Below are positions 10,305 through 25,190 of a stretch of DNA of 64,000 nt, piece by piece. How positions within the stretch are numbered: the first letter of the stretch is position 1; each line of letters starts with the position of its first letter. The position numbers and the translations under genes are program-made. The stretch is from Selaginella moellendorffii (lineage: Eukaryota; Streptophyta; Lycopodiopsida; Selaginellales; Selaginellaceae): contig NW_003314314.1 in the NCBI RefSeq assembly GCF_000143415.4, forward strand, positions 865,443-929,442. Direction: 5' to 3'. The notes beneath the pieces are model-generated. The model worked only from the letters and a program-made list of their open reading frames with translations, had not been told where the DNA came from and did not search any database.

Positions 10305-12590
10305 ATGGTGATAGAGTACGTCTACGAGGCCCTCACGGATGGCCTGGTCGAAGAACCGGTGATGGTCTTGGATACGCCGGCCAACGATGCCAAGAAATTG
10401 TGCGATTTCGAGCTGGAAGAAAAAATCCAAAGATTTACGTCGCACACACAGGACTCATCGCTCAAGGTGGACAAAACAAAGCTTGTTTCGTTTCTGGATG
10501 CCTTGCTCGCAGAGAAATCCCGGCGGGAGAAATCTAAGGTAAGCGTCGTTTTGGTTTCGTTCCAAGCTTGAGATCTTCTCTTTGTTTTTTTTTTTTTTCG
10601 TTTTTGCGTCGAACAGGAAACTGGAGCAACATCTTTGCAACAGGTATCGAATGTTTTTTTCTTGTTCTGTTCGCTTCGTATGCTTCTGATGGAGTGTTTG
10701 ATCGGTCGTGCAGATCACTGAAAAACGTTCGTTTTAATTTGCTGGAAGTTAAGCAAGTTTGAGAATTTCCATTTTTCCTGACCAAATTTCAGGTTGCATC
10801 GGCTCTGATCGAAACACACCTATTGACACAGGTAGAAACTCCAAGGTATGGAATAGACGAAAGTTTCAAACAGTGATATTTGTTTTTTTCGTTACAGGAA
10901 AGAAAAGTTGAAATCAATCTCTCGAGGGGACTTAGCCCTCCAAGAGCGTTCGATTCGGAACTAAAAATTCTCAGGTTTCAACGAGGAAGGAAACAGAGTC
11001 CTGCCACCGAAATGCCTAAGAGTTGTTCGAATGGTCTTTCTTCCAAGTAAGGTTTCGTTCTTTCGCTTTTTGGTCGGGCCTTCTGACACTGGTTGATAAG
11101 AACAACCGTGGCCGAACGGGGTAAACAACATCGTTTCTCTCCACAGGTACTCTGGTGAGGGTCTTTGAAGAGCTATACAGTTTTTCAATGTGATGTAGGT
11201 ATTAGATGCCGAGGAAACTGCTGCTAGAAGGAATACTCGTTCGTCTCCGGTAAGCTTTGACGTATTGCGATTAATCTATGTACTATTTCGTTCAACTCAT
11301 CAGGATACGGTGGTTTTGTTTTCATCTGACGATGAAAATGAGATCAAAGTCATGGAACCTGCCGCTATATCCACAAGGAGAACAAGCTCGCGCATTGCAG
11401 CGAGAAGGTCTGTGCAGTTCATCTGTGAAAGTTACACATTGGTTTCGTTTTGTCAGGAAAATGGACTTAAATATGAAAATTGCATATCCATCCAAGTATG
11501 TTGTTTCGCTCGGATGACTATATCATTCTAAGAACTTATATTTCTTACAGGGATGACCCCGACGCTCTTGAGGTTTATTATGGAGACTTTAGTCGTTTAC
11601 AACCAGCGGAGTTTCTGAATGACACAGTGATCGACTTCTACATCAAGTGCGTTCTCTGCATCTTATGTTGCTTGCCACCTATCTGACCCGTGCAATACCC
11701 ATCAGGTATCTCCAGAGGGAAGCTATAGATGCGGAACGCAAAGAGAAGTTCCATTTCTACAGCAGCTTTTTCTTCAAAAAGCTTAGCGAGGCATTCGACA
11801 CTGAGGTACACAACTTTGTCCGCGTTGTAATGCTTACAGTCGCAGTAGGCCAAACAAGTAGAAGCATTTTCCAAGCTACGGAAGTGGACAAAAGGAATTG
11901 ACATTTTTTCGAAGTCATATCTTTTTCTCCCAATCAACGACAGGTAAGTTTTTTTTTGTTCACAAAATTTTACTATCTCTTTTTTTTTTCAGGTTGCACT
12001 GGAGCTTGGCTATCGTCTGCTTCTCCCTGTCAGACGGGGGATTGACGCCATACATTTTCCATCTTGATTCGCTTGACAATGGACACTCTAGCAGGGAACT
12101 TTTCAAATACATTCAAAAGTTTGACAATATTTCGTGTTACTAGATTTCCTCTAAGTTCCTCTCTTTCGTTCTACTACAGGTATCTTGAACTGGAACATGC
12201 TCAAATGGAGACGGCAATCGAAGTTAAATGGCGTGAAACTGTGAAGAAAAGAGTAGAGGTGCGGCTCATTTCATACTTTTCTCCTGTTGCATTGTTATGT
12301 TTCAGGTACCTCGGCAAGAGAACGAGTATGATTGTGGGCTATTTCTCTTGTATTACATCAAGCGTTTTGTGGAAACCGCTCCTCTGCCTTGCAAGCTAAC
12401 AGACACAACAAGCCTGGTATTAAGCTTGTTCTCGATTCTATTGTATTGGAACGAACTTTCGTTCTTACGTGTTTCATTGTTTTCTATGCAGTTTGGCAAA
12501 CGCTGGTTCAAACCTTCCGATGCTTCGATGTTGCGATGGACAATCAGAGAAATTCTAGAAAACCTTTTCGAAGCGACAAGTCCTGAATGA
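10305..12590 (+). CDS. Ulp1/SENP-family SUMO protease (C48 peptidase), multi-exon
   Basis: This is a cysteine protease that matures SUMO or removes it from targets. The gene has many short exons; the first is 10305-10538. The catalytic domain starts in the exon 11551-11646 with the family hallmark FLNDTVIDFYIK and continues KWTKGIDIF. The histidine is in LHWSLA (exon from 11993), the aspartate in FHLDSL, and the oxyanion glutamine and catalytic cysteine in the exon from 12306 (PRQENEYDCGLF). All four catalytic residues are present. The protein ends ENLFEATSPE before TGA at 12588-12590. The N-terminal exons are serine- and charge-rich with little conservation, and the small ones around 10790-11250 are the least certain. 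An in-frame ATG at 10134 sits only 43 bp after the previous stop, so 10305 is preferred. Confidence 0.88.
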
Positions 12591-13193
12591 CGTGGTCTAA
12601 CAAGGTACTAAAATCCTTGCGGAAGTTCTTTTCGTTTAATGGATCCTTTTGTTTTTAGATGCACATATGATTCCTGTGAGCCTTGGCGAGCATTTTTCTC
12701 CCCTCGATCAGAGGTAGCTCTTGCGGTTTGCCAATGAAAATTAGCGTCACCCAGTTCCAGAGATTTTTTGTCCAACAGGAACAATGTATATGGTAGCACC
12801 GGAATTCCTGTGAGCGATGTATTTATGAGAATAACACATTACTAGTCTTCCCTTGTTGAAAGCTCTAAATTCTGGCCAGCGTTTGCGAGTTATATGTAAT
12901 GACGCCGATTCCAGCAACAAGGTGTTTTGGCTCTGATATGATCTAGCTCGATTTCTCGTTGTTTTTCCTTCTTTTCTAACTCCCTTTTCATTTCAGCAAC
13001 CTGGTAAACACGCGAAGTTGAAAGCTACGAAGAGCGAAAAGGAAAAGAGTACCCGTATGTTGTCCTCCATAAGCTGTTTGAGGTAGTCTTTCTTATGTTG
13101 GATTCGTCCCATGTCATGGTTTATAGAATGTGGAGCAAATCTGTCACAAAGTTTCCACCTAAACGATGAAGAAAATGGAGAGATCTGGATTTC
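12591..13193. other. Convergent intergenic region
   Basis: This lies between the ends of two convergent genes. It presumably holds both 3' UTRs. I see no ORF, repeat or RNA gene in it. Confidence 0.5.
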
Positions 13194-13655
13194 CTACTTG
13201 CTTAGGTACTCGTTGTAGCAATTCAAGTCGTGATCTTCGTGGGCTCTGCGGATCCTCTCGGACTCTTTGATCTTAAGTTGCTCTTCCATGCAACCTTTGA
13301 GCTCCTGCCTGGAAAAACGCTTGGACAAACTTCTTCCCTGGGGAAAAAGAATGAAATTCTCACTTACTGACGCCTCCTTGTCTCGTCCCGGTTTGGCGAA
13401 ACCCGCTGCTTCACCTCCGCCTCCTTCATGTAATACTTCTCCTGCTGGATCTTGAGGAGCTCCAACTGATCGTGGTACTCCTTGTCGATATTCTGCCAAA
13501 CCAGAGGAAAATTTTCGACGATGATCGCGCGAGAAACAGACACTCACCTCTTCATTCTTGGCGTAGGCGATGGCCGATCGAGGCCGCCTGTTGAGAATGC
13601 TCTGCCGGCAAGGCAACATCGCTAGAGGATCCTCGATTCCTTCTCCTTCCTCCAC
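13194..13655 (-). CDS. Small charged protein, three exons, unknown function
   Basis: Splicing complement(13194..13308, 13368..13492, 13548..13655) gives an uninterrupted 115-aa protein with canonical GT-AG introns of 55 and 59 bp. It starts MEEGEGIEDPLAML and ends HDLNCYNEYLSK. The middle (about residues 37-77) and the C-terminus are rich in K, E, R and Q and probably helical or coiled-coil. There is no signal peptide or membrane segment. I do not recognise the family. The shape (short, basic/acidic helical, conserved intron structure) would suit a ciliary or structural adaptor, but that is a guess. It is head-to-head with the Nudix gene, 530 bp apart. Confidence 0.65.
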   Translation of the reverse strand: MEEGEGIEDPLAMLPCRQSILNRRPRSAIAYAKNEEVSVCFSRDHRRKFSSGLAEYRQGVPRSVGAPQDPAGEVLHEGGGGEAAGFAKPGRDKEASVSENFILFPQGRSLSKRFSRQELKGCMEEQLKIKESERIRRAHEDHDLNCYNEYLSK

Positions 13656-14185
13656 GCGGCGCTATAGAAACCCTATCCTCCCGCCCATGCGCCCTAAAAT
13701 TTCCCCCCCTCGCTGCTCAATGCTCTCTTCGTTCGCTCTTCTCAACGATCTTCTCCTCCATTCGACCAAGAGACGCTGCGTCACAGAATTAGGGCTTACA
13801 AGACCGCGACACGTGTCAACTAACTGCTTAATGTCATGAGCCCGGGAAAATCGTACGGCACTGCCCACGTTTTCCATTCGAATTTGCACGGAAGGAAATC
13901 TAGGGCTTTTCGTTTAGGTTTATTGTAGGCGAGCAAGGGGCCCGCGGCGCCCATCGCCAGGAGCGCCAGGTTTGCAGCACAAATCACTCGTTTTCTTCGA
14001 TTTCGCTATTCGCTAGGCTGTCGGCGGCAGCACATTTGATCGCATTAAGCGACAAGAGCGAGTGTTGACTTCGATTCTTGTGAGAATTGTGCCAATCGCT
14101 CTCTCCTGCCACTGCAAGCCATAGATTTTCTCGAGTTTCTAGTGATTTCTTCCCTTTCCCAGTGGGCCATGCGTTTCTTCCTGCG
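13656..14185. promoter_or_regulatory. Shared divergent promoter region
   Basis: These 530 bp separate two head-to-head start codons, so both promoters must lie here. No TATA box is obvious. The region is pyrimidine-rich near the minus-strand gene and otherwise unremarkable. Confidence 0.45.
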
Positions 14186-15190
14186 ATGATTGCTACCATT
14201 CGACAAGCTGATGCGTTTCTTCGTCTTCCATTTTGTCACTCTCGGCTTTTAGCAGCGCCTGCAAACACGTTTCCTTGTGCGTGTCTTTTGTCCGAGGTTC
14301 ATGCTCAAGGACTTGGTTTTACCAGGCCTCTCACTGCTAAGAGGGAGGATCGAGAGAGTCGTGTAGCCGCTAGAGTGGGCGATCAAGGCCGGGTGATGGC
14401 CATCGTTAGCGTTCCTCCGCCGGGATACAGGGCCAATGTCGGTGTTTGTCTCATCAACAAGAAAAACCAGGTGAAAACTCGCGCTTTGGATCGTTTGTTT
14501 CTTTCAGAGACTTACTTCTTGTCCAGGTCTTTGTTGCGAACAGGCTCGATGTTCCTGGATCCTGGCAAATGCCTCAGGTATGAGATCGTTTTTTCTTTCC
14601 TCCCTTCTGATCGTAGCTAGATCTTTTCTTTTTCGATAGGGAGGTGTTGACAAGGGGGAGGAGCCGCGAGAAGCTGCGATCCGAGAGCTACGAGAGGAGA
14701 CTGGAGTTACTTCAGTGGAAGTTCTTGGAGAGGTGAGTCAAAAGAACGATGTTTATCCTCCTTTTTCATTTATGCTTCTCGCAGGTTCCAGAGTGGCTGA
14801 CTTACGACTTTCCTCCCGATGTGAAAGCGAAGATCACACGGCTCTGGGGAAAAGAATGGACGGGTCAAGCACAGAAGTGGTAAACTTCGTCTCTACGTGG
14901 TTCCTGAGACGAGACATTTAGTTTGTTTTGCTTCGACAGGTTTCTCTTCAGATTTACTGGAGACGAGAGTGAGATTGATCTTGCTGGTGATGGCAAAGAG
15001 GCTGCTGAATTTGCCGAGTGGAAATGGCTGCCAGTTCCAGATGTAATCCAAGCTGTAAGATCTCAAAAATCTCTCCTTTCTCGAAATCTCTCGTGGCTTT
15101 TAAATGTCTGTGTTCTTCCAGGCCGTAGAGTTCAAGAAGCCAGTCTACGAACAAGTATTCAAAGTTTTCACGCCGATGATCCAGGCCTAG
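14186..15190 (+). CDS. Nudix hydrolase, RppH/Ap4A-hydrolase type, probably plastid-targeted
   Basis: The six exons are 14186-14470, 14527-14577, 14640-14732, 14785-14879, 14940-15054 and 15122-15190, and they splice cleanly to 235 aa. The Nudix box is complete: GGVDKGEEPREAAIREL followed by REETGV (G-x5-E-x7-REUXEEXGU), preceded by WQMPQ, as in dinucleoside-polyphosphate hydrolases of the RppH/NudH group. The family cleaves nucleoside diphosphate-X bonds such as Ap4A using Mg2+ held by the Nudix glutamates. The first ~75 residues are rich in S, A, R and L with few acids, resembling a chloroplast transit peptide, as in Arabidopsis NUDX26/27-like enzymes. The first in-frame ATG (14186) is used. 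Confidence 0.9.
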
Positions 15191-15314
15191 AAGAAAAGCA
15201 TTTTTCTAATGAATGCCCTCGCGTACGTTCAAGATTTTGCCGCGTGGCAGATTTTCATCCGTCGATGTAGCTCTTTAAGAATAAAAAAGAGTTTGGTTCT
15301 TCTTCTTTTCCATG

Positions 15315-15323
15315 AACCCTAAA
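15315..15323 (+). promoter_or_regulatory. telo-box-like motif upstream of U2SURP
   Basis: AACCCTAAA lies 56 bp before the ATG of the splicing-factor gene, the second such motif in this block. It is a motif match only. Confidence 0.35.
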
Positions 15324-15378
15324 ACGAACTCTATGGTGTAGGTTTTGTGGAGCTCGCGCTTCTCTGCGGCACACTGCG

Positions 15379-19265
<3,887 letters not shown>

Positions 19266-19443
19266 AGGTTGCTTGCTTGCTTGCTTCATTATAAAGTGGG
19301 CTTTGTCCAGAAATTCTTTTAAGTCACTAAGCTTAGAACGATCTTGATCATTCGAGTTGGCTGGGAACCGTGCTCGATCATGATTGCTCGATTCAACCAA
19401 GGCTAGTTTGGGCGATCTAGAAAGCTCAAGATCTCAAGCTTGG

Positions 19444-19713
19444 CTAGTACTTAGAAGTTTCTTCTGGCAGTGATGGCTTGATCTTGAGCTTGAGAGCGTT
19501 CCGGGCTGATAGAGCCAGCTCTTTCTCCGCGCCGCTGAGGCACCGGCCATAGCTGCGAAGGTAGTAAACGCAGCTGCGATGGCAAGAGCAGTCATCGTCA
19601 CCGAAGCAGTAGTGGACACTCTCCTCCCGAGCTGCTGTTTGGACTGAGAAAATGAGGAAGATCGCCACGACCAACATCGAGATCTTGACCATCCTAGCCT
19701 TCAACATCGCCAT
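19444..19713 (-). CDS. Small secreted cysteine-rich peptide, copy A
   Basis: This 89-aa intronless frame has an N-terminal hydrophobic signal (about residues 11-27, ending VQTAA). The short mature region has cysteines spaced C-x5-C-x-C-x3-C-x9-C, followed by a K/L/A-rich helical tail. The odd number (five) leaves one cysteine free or used between chains. I do not match it to a named antimicrobial or signalling peptide family. Related copies are at 23761-23982, 29845-34759 (split), 50300-50521 and 58791-59072. The tail (LKLKIKPSLPEETSKY) is longer than in copies B and D and most like copy E. Confidence 0.75.
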   Translation of the reverse strand: MAMLKARMVKISMLVVAIFLIFSVQTAAREESVHYCFGDDDCSCHRSCVYYLRSYGRCLSGAEKELALSARNALKLKIKPSLPEETSKY

Positions 19714-20331
19714 TCCTGGTGGAAACCTTCTCCCTGGAAAGAAGAAAGAACAAGAGAGGCTCGCTCGAAGTTCACACTAATCTTCTCCTTCGAAACTCTC
19801 GAATCAAAAAGAAAGAAAGAACACTCTCTACTTTTATGGTCCTAGTGGTGTATCCACCGCATCAAAGCACCAAAACTGTGGATCCTGGGAAGAAACTTTC
19901 ACCTGTTCCAGAGATTTAATACTCTTCCAGCCGAGTAATCGTCTTCCAGCTCAAGAGAAATCTCTTGACAGGTGCTGCAAGAAGACAAAAGAAAACGATG
20001 TGTCACACTATAGTCTTTGCAGGCCGTCACAATCTATGCTAGCTCCACGCTGTTCCGAAGTTTTCCAAGAGCTCGAGATATTTGGCTGGGCGATAAGGAA
20101 ATCTTCGGGGAGTTAAGTTTGCGTTGCTTTGCTGGTTGGATTTGGTCGCTTCGATTTTGGGAATTCACAGAAGGAAAACATTACATAACTTAAAGTAAGC
20201 AAAAACTCAAAGATGTTTCCAGTGAAGAACTTCCTTGTCGCAAGTTCTCTCATCCGTCGTGGACGCTTCCATTTGCGTGTGTAGCTCTCTCCATAGAAAG
20301 TTCAGCGGTACGGCAGAGCACTGAAATTATG

Positions 20332-20538
20332 TTAAGTGACGGCGTCTCTCTTGTTTTCTGCTGCACTGTAGCTTTGCAGCTGCTGATCCATTCCCTGCAT
20401 ATGTCCTGGCCAGTCTTGATAATCCTCCGTGACTTGTTGAAAACCAAACATGCGTTCTTCTTCGAGTGACAGTAAACCAGGATTTGGCTGCTCGACTTCT
20501 AATTCTTCGTCTTGCTCGACAATCCTTACATCATCCAT
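20332..20538 (-). CDS. Small acidic protein of unknown function
   Basis: This 68-aa frame starts MDDVRIVEQDEELEVEQ. It is acidic in its N-terminal half and Q-rich towards the end, with no signal peptide or domain. A decayed copy of the same sequence, including the region around its start codon, is at about 53260-53420. Fragments matching its 3' part recur near 24300, 35090 and 51800, beside each peptide copy, so it was once part of the duplicated unit. It could be a short real gene or a terminal exon. Confidence 0.4.
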   Translation of the reverse strand: MDDVRIVEQDEELEVEQPNPGLLSLEEERMFGFQQVTEDYQDWPGHMQGMDQQLQSYSAAENKRDAVT

Positions 20539-20957
20539 GGCGGCGATGCAATGAAAAGAAGGACCATCTCTTCCGAGCTCTAGATCAAAGTAGCCATGAG
20601 ATTCCAGAAATCATCACCTAGGAAACAAAGCCACGTTGAGTTCATTGTGGAGATTCAAATACAAAAACCTGGACTTACTTCACAGCAATATGCTTGAAGC
20701 CGTACTTAATCCAAATAACATCAAACTATTCCCAGAGTGCTGCTTGCCTGTAGAGACGTTCACAATGCTGTGAGCTTCTTAATTTCTATTCAAGTTGTTA
20801 AAATATTTAATATCCTAAGCATAATATAGTTGTTATAATTTTTTTTATAATAAAAGAAAAACCTACATTTAATTAACGTTATCAACTCAGTAAAGGAGAA
20901 GGGATTTAGTGTTTGGTCAACTCTACTCTCTCCCCTCTAAAGTCAGAAGTTTTGGCT
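20539..20957. other. Upstream region of BAHD copy 1
   Basis: AT-rich from about 20780. The last 60 bp before the start codon are shared with the region before BAHD copy 3 (35940-35997). No other feature is seen. Confidence 0.4.
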
Positions 20958-22385
20958 ATGGCGCTGGAGTCTTCCAAGATCACAGTGACCAACATTTGCT
21001 TGGTTTCTCCAAGTTACAGCCCGGAGAATGTCGATCTCTTGGAGAGGAAGAAGCAAATGCGTCTCTGTGCTGCATCTCATATGATTTGGTTCGTGCCTTA
21101 CAGGACTCGCCTTCTCTTCTTCCGAAAGCCTCCTCCCCATCTCTCCTTCGAGGCCATTGTAGCAAATCTCAAGAGTTCTCTTGCCAAGGCGCTGGTGGAG
21201 TTTTATCCCCTGGCAGGGAGATTGCTAGTGAGTGACAGCGAGAATGGACTGCGGATGGATGTGGTTTGCAATGACAAAGGCGTGCTCTTCATCGAAGCCA
21301 GTGCTACTGGAGTTACTGTTGAGGAGCTCGCAAAGGATGAAGTGAGTGGTCATTTCGAGGGGATTCCAGCAAAACTAGTGGAAGATCTGGCACAATGTGG
21401 AGACTACGATATATCGACAATTCCATGGTCCTTCGATGCTCCTCTGTTCATCATCCAGGTACTTCAATATATATTCGCATTGATAATCAAGTCGAATCGA
21501 ATGTAGGTGACAGAGCTTTCTTGTGGAGGCATTTGCATCTCCGTCAAGTTCAATCACCAGCTTTTAGATGGAGCTGGGACCTGGAACTTTGTCAAGTCAT
21601 TGGCCGAGGTCTGTTGTGGTAAATCTATGTCACTCAAGCCCGTGGTCGTGGAAACTCCACCATGCATTGCAGTCTCGGACGATCATCCCACAGATTTTGA
21701 GCTTCCAGCAGGGTTTGGAAGGGCCTGCAACGCGGATTTACTGAAATTAAGCACCAAGTCAACATCGCAGTCCGCGGAGTATGACATGAAGTGCTTTGCA
21801 TTCAAGAAGGAGATGATCCAAAAGATGAAGCTCGAGAATCCAGGGTTCAGCTCGTTCCAGCTTCTCACGAGTTTCATATGGTCCAGAGTTAACGCTGCGA
21901 GAGATCTCAAGGATGACGAAACCACTACTCTTGTGTTTGCAGCAAACTGTAGAGGACGGATCAAGACTGTGCCGAAGGGATTCGTAGGAATGGCCGTGGT
22001 GTATGATCACGTTTCCACCAAAGTCTCGAGCCTACGAGCTCAGGGAAATGAGCTGAGAAATGGGGCGGATCTTCTCAAGAAAAAGATCGGTGATTTGCTC
22101 ACGGAGGAAGGCGCGGGTCTCTACTCAAAGGCTGTGAGCAGTGGCGACAGGGGCTTCACAGCTTTTCCTCAATCTAAGATGGAAACAGCATTGATCGTTG
22201 GAAGTTCGTTCTACTTCCCGGTTTTCGAGGACTTTGGATTTGGAAAGCCGGTTGGAATGACGCTGGTTCGTCCTTCTGATGATAGCAAGCTATACTATTT
22301 CCCAGGGAAGGAGGAAGGTGATGTGGTAGCTTATATTGGGCTCACAAGTCACGCGATGAGAAAGCTTAGTTTTCCACAGGTTTGA
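20958..22385 (+). CDS. BAHD acyltransferase, copy 1
   Basis: Two exons (20958-21458, 21507-22385) around a 48-bp GT-AG intron encode 459 aa, normal for the family. BAHD enzymes transfer acyl groups from acyl-CoA to alcohols or amines in the cytosol, making phenolic esters and amides. The catalytic HxxxD motif is HQLLD, followed by G, at about residues 182-186. The structural DFGWG motif near residue 411 reads DFGFG. The early FYPLAGR signature is present (residues 81-87). The intron sits after FIIQ, just before the catalytic exon. The start at 20958 gives the family-typical N-terminus (ITVTNICLVSPS). The exact donor and acceptor cannot be told from sequence; hydroxycinnamoyl transferases are the nearest general type. 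Exon 2 is almost identical to copy 2. Confidence 0.9.
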
Positions 22386-22409
22386 AACAATATAAAGTTG
22401 TCTCTTTGC

Positions 22410-23190
22410 CCTTCACCGCGGGACGGCATGGAGATCGAGGCGAGGATCTTCGAGACAGATGTTTCTGATGGTACTGTGATTGTTGACATGCACGGAAGCT
22501 CCAGATAATGGGTCGGGCCATCTTGGCTTTTGGCTGGATCAAGGAATGTTGTCTCCTTGACTGCTATGTTCTCAGAATTTGCCGGAATGGGCATTACAGA
22601 GACGCTCTCTCGAGCTCTGGAGCTCCTCCATGGATTTGGAGGGAGTCAAGTCAAATGGCTTGCCATTTTTTTTTTTCCTGGAAGCCTGCGCCGGTCCCGG
22701 GAATAGAATCTGCTGTAAAATTTTCCACTCCCGAAATCGAGGGAATGGAGCTTATGCGCTGGGGAAATGCGGTCACGTTGCGCGATGATGGCGGCGTATG
22801 CCCAAAACGGACAGCACAGGGAAGCGCTCCGAGTCTTTAGCGAGCTCGACACGATGCTGGATCGCGAGCGTCTTGGAGGCGTCCTCAAGTTTGGCCAGGC
22901 TAGAATCTCGGATCCTTGCTAGTGGAATTCGCGTGAGCGTGATCGTGGTCGTCATCACTTACAGAAAGTGTGGAGCTCTCAGCCTCGCGAGATCCACGTT
23001 CAATGGCCTGTGCTGGAACACGATGATCTCCGCCAACTTGCAGCACAGCAACGCCAGGAAGTGCTCAAGCTCTTCAACGAGCTCAAACAAGCCGGGACTT
23101 TGAGCGAGCACTTGGGGGGCTGCATGATCGATCTGCTGGGACGAGCTGGGGGATTTGAAGAGGCTGAGAGAGTGGTTGCTCCATGAAACG
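22410..23190 (+). pseudogene. Decayed PPR gene, copy 1
   Basis: Fragments in shifting frames match pentatricopeptide repeats: a DGTVIVDMHGKLQIM and AFGWIKE piece at about 22460-22540, and LKLFNELKQAG with MIDLLGRAGGFEEAE at 23063-23180. Stops and frame changes break it up. PPR proteins bind organellar RNA, and this copy cannot encode one. The same remnant follows every BAHD copy in the window, so it was duplicated as part of the unit. A further 330 bp (to about 23520) is conserved among copies but has no recognisable product. Confidence 0.75.
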
Positions 23191-23760
23191 CAATGTCCCC
23201 TCCTGATCATGAATGTCGTCTCTCAATCACCAAGTCCTGGATAAAACCAGGGCATGGCATTTCGTAGTTCGATATAAGCTGCGGCAAATCCCCGTCACTT
23301 GTGGTCGTGGAAACTCCCCTGGACAACGAGCAGAGCTGGAGATTTAGCTCCCGCCGATTTTTCATGCGGTGGAAGATTAGAACTTGTTCACACTATCAAC
23401 GCTATGAAAAGCTTCTCGTTTGCTTCTCGTTTGCCCAGGAGTGAGATTCCACGGCAAAGAGATGGAAGACCCCGTTCTTCTCAGTCAAGTGCTGTGAAAG
23501 CTCTCCAACGCTGGAAACTATGACTCTCAGTTGGAGATGTACGCCTTCTCATGACATGAGAAGGAGTTGCCACCTCATAGATCCACGTTGGCTGGAGTTG
23601 AGTAGATCAGAGCCACATTGTCCACACGACGCTTCCGCTGTGTTTTGACACTCTCGAGACTGTCATGTTCAGGACGGCCTCCATGGACATGCAAGCCACC
23701 TCTATATGAGCCATGACTACAGCGCTCTAGGCTCGCCTCTGTCCCACCGTCATAGGTCTT

Positions 23761-23982
23761 CTAGATCCTTTTGGGTATGTCCTTGAGAGCGTTCCTGGCT
23801 GAAAGATCCAGCTCTCTCTCCTCGCCACCCAGGCACTGGCGATAGCTTCGAAGGTAGTAAACGCAGCTGCGATTGCAAGAGCAGTCATCGTCACCGAAGC
23901 AGTAGTGGACACTCTCCTCTCGAGGTGCTGTTTGGACTGAGAAAATGAGGAAGATCGCCATCGAGATCTTCATCTTCGCCAT
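23761..23982 (-). CDS. Small secreted cysteine-rich peptide, copy B
   Basis: A 73-aa intronless frame with a signal peptide (MAKMKISMAIFLIFSVQTA) and the same five-cysteine spacing as copy A (C-x5-C-x-C-x3-C-x9-C). The tail is shorter and ends KDIPKRI. It lies downstream of the PPR remnant of unit 1, on the opposite strand to BAHD. Its 5' flank (to about 24240) is conserved with copies C and D, so the promoter was duplicated with it. Confidence 0.72.
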   Translation of the reverse strand: MAKMKISMAIFLIFSVQTAPREESVHYCFGDDDCSCNRSCVYYLRSYRQCLGGEERELDLSARNALKDIPKRI

Positions 23983-24369
23983 TCCTGGTGGAAACCTTAA
24001 GCGAGAGCACGAAACTCTCGAAGTTCACACTGCCTGGTCCTTAGAAACTCTCGAATCGAAATGAAAGAACAAACACTCTTTACTTTTATGGTGTATCCAC
24101 CACATCCAAGCACCGAGAACCTTTCACGTGTCCCAGCGATTCACTACTCTTCCAGCAGTGTAATCGTCTTCCAGCTCAAGCAGACACATGACAGGTGCTG
24201 CAAGAAGACAAAAGAAAACGATGTGTCACACTATAATCTTCTATGCTAGCTCCACGTTGTTCCTGAGTGCCTCCGATAAGTTTGCGATGGATAGAGCACC
24301 GTAGCTCTGCTGCTGCTAATCCATTCCCTGCATATTTGGAGGCAGGTTCGAAAAGAGAAGATAAGCTGA

Positions 24370-25190
24370 AGCTTGAGATTGCTAACCACTAGCCCCACTT
24401 ATTGCATTAAGTTGCAATAAAATGGCTTCAATTGATATTTGTAACTAAATTTAAGACACAATAGTTTTATATTAGAAAATTATAAATTCTTATTTACGTA
24501 ATTTATAATAGTTATAAACAAAAATTTTTTTTTGTAGTTTTGACCAGAAAATATGTAATTGTTATGTTTAGTTCTTATTTATGACTCCAAAAAACAAAGT
24601 TATAAACATAGTGGTAAAGATGGGAATTTAAGTCATTATTTATGATGATATTTAAAAATAAATAGTTTTCTATTCTAATTTATTGCCAATCTTTGATTTT
24701 GGAGTTACATTTTTTCCTATTTTAGAAGCTTAAAGGTGCTCTTGATAAATATTATCTAGGTTGTGGTGAATGAATGTAAGTATATTTTATTTATGTCAGT
24801 TTGATTACTTTATATTATTTGTTGTTTCATATTTGCTAGCTTTTCTTATAAGAGAATGCATACAATCACCCACAGCAATGGAATTTACGAGGAACTCATC
24901 AATATTCAGGATTTCTTTTATAAAACGTTCATGGTAATGGATTTAAATGAAAATTTTCCTTTAGTTTATCTCATTTGTCATTACTCTATGTTATAAAAAA
25001 TGGATACAACCACCTTCTTTATTTTCTTAAGCCAAGCCCAATCTTTAACCCATTTAGGGTATAATACTCTTAATGCTTTTCGCAACTCTAAGTTTTCCTC
25101 CAAGAAAAATTTATAAGATAGGTAAAACCCTAAAATCACCAGGGAGAAAACTAAAGGCGTAGGATATACTCTACATTTAATTAATGTTTT
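24370..25190. repeat. AT-rich duplicated segment (copy 1)
   Basis: This non-coding segment is repeated at 35161-35925 with small indels and substitutions. It carries the boundary between a peptide unit and the next BAHD unit. No gene is seen. The 3' end runs into the Mutator-like remnant, which the second copy lacks. Confidence 0.65.

Noticed and set aside
21683-22010. Repeated 93-aa and 83-aa minus-strand frames in every BAHD copy
   Set aside because: They are exact shadows of BAHD exon 2; their conservation follows from the coding strand.
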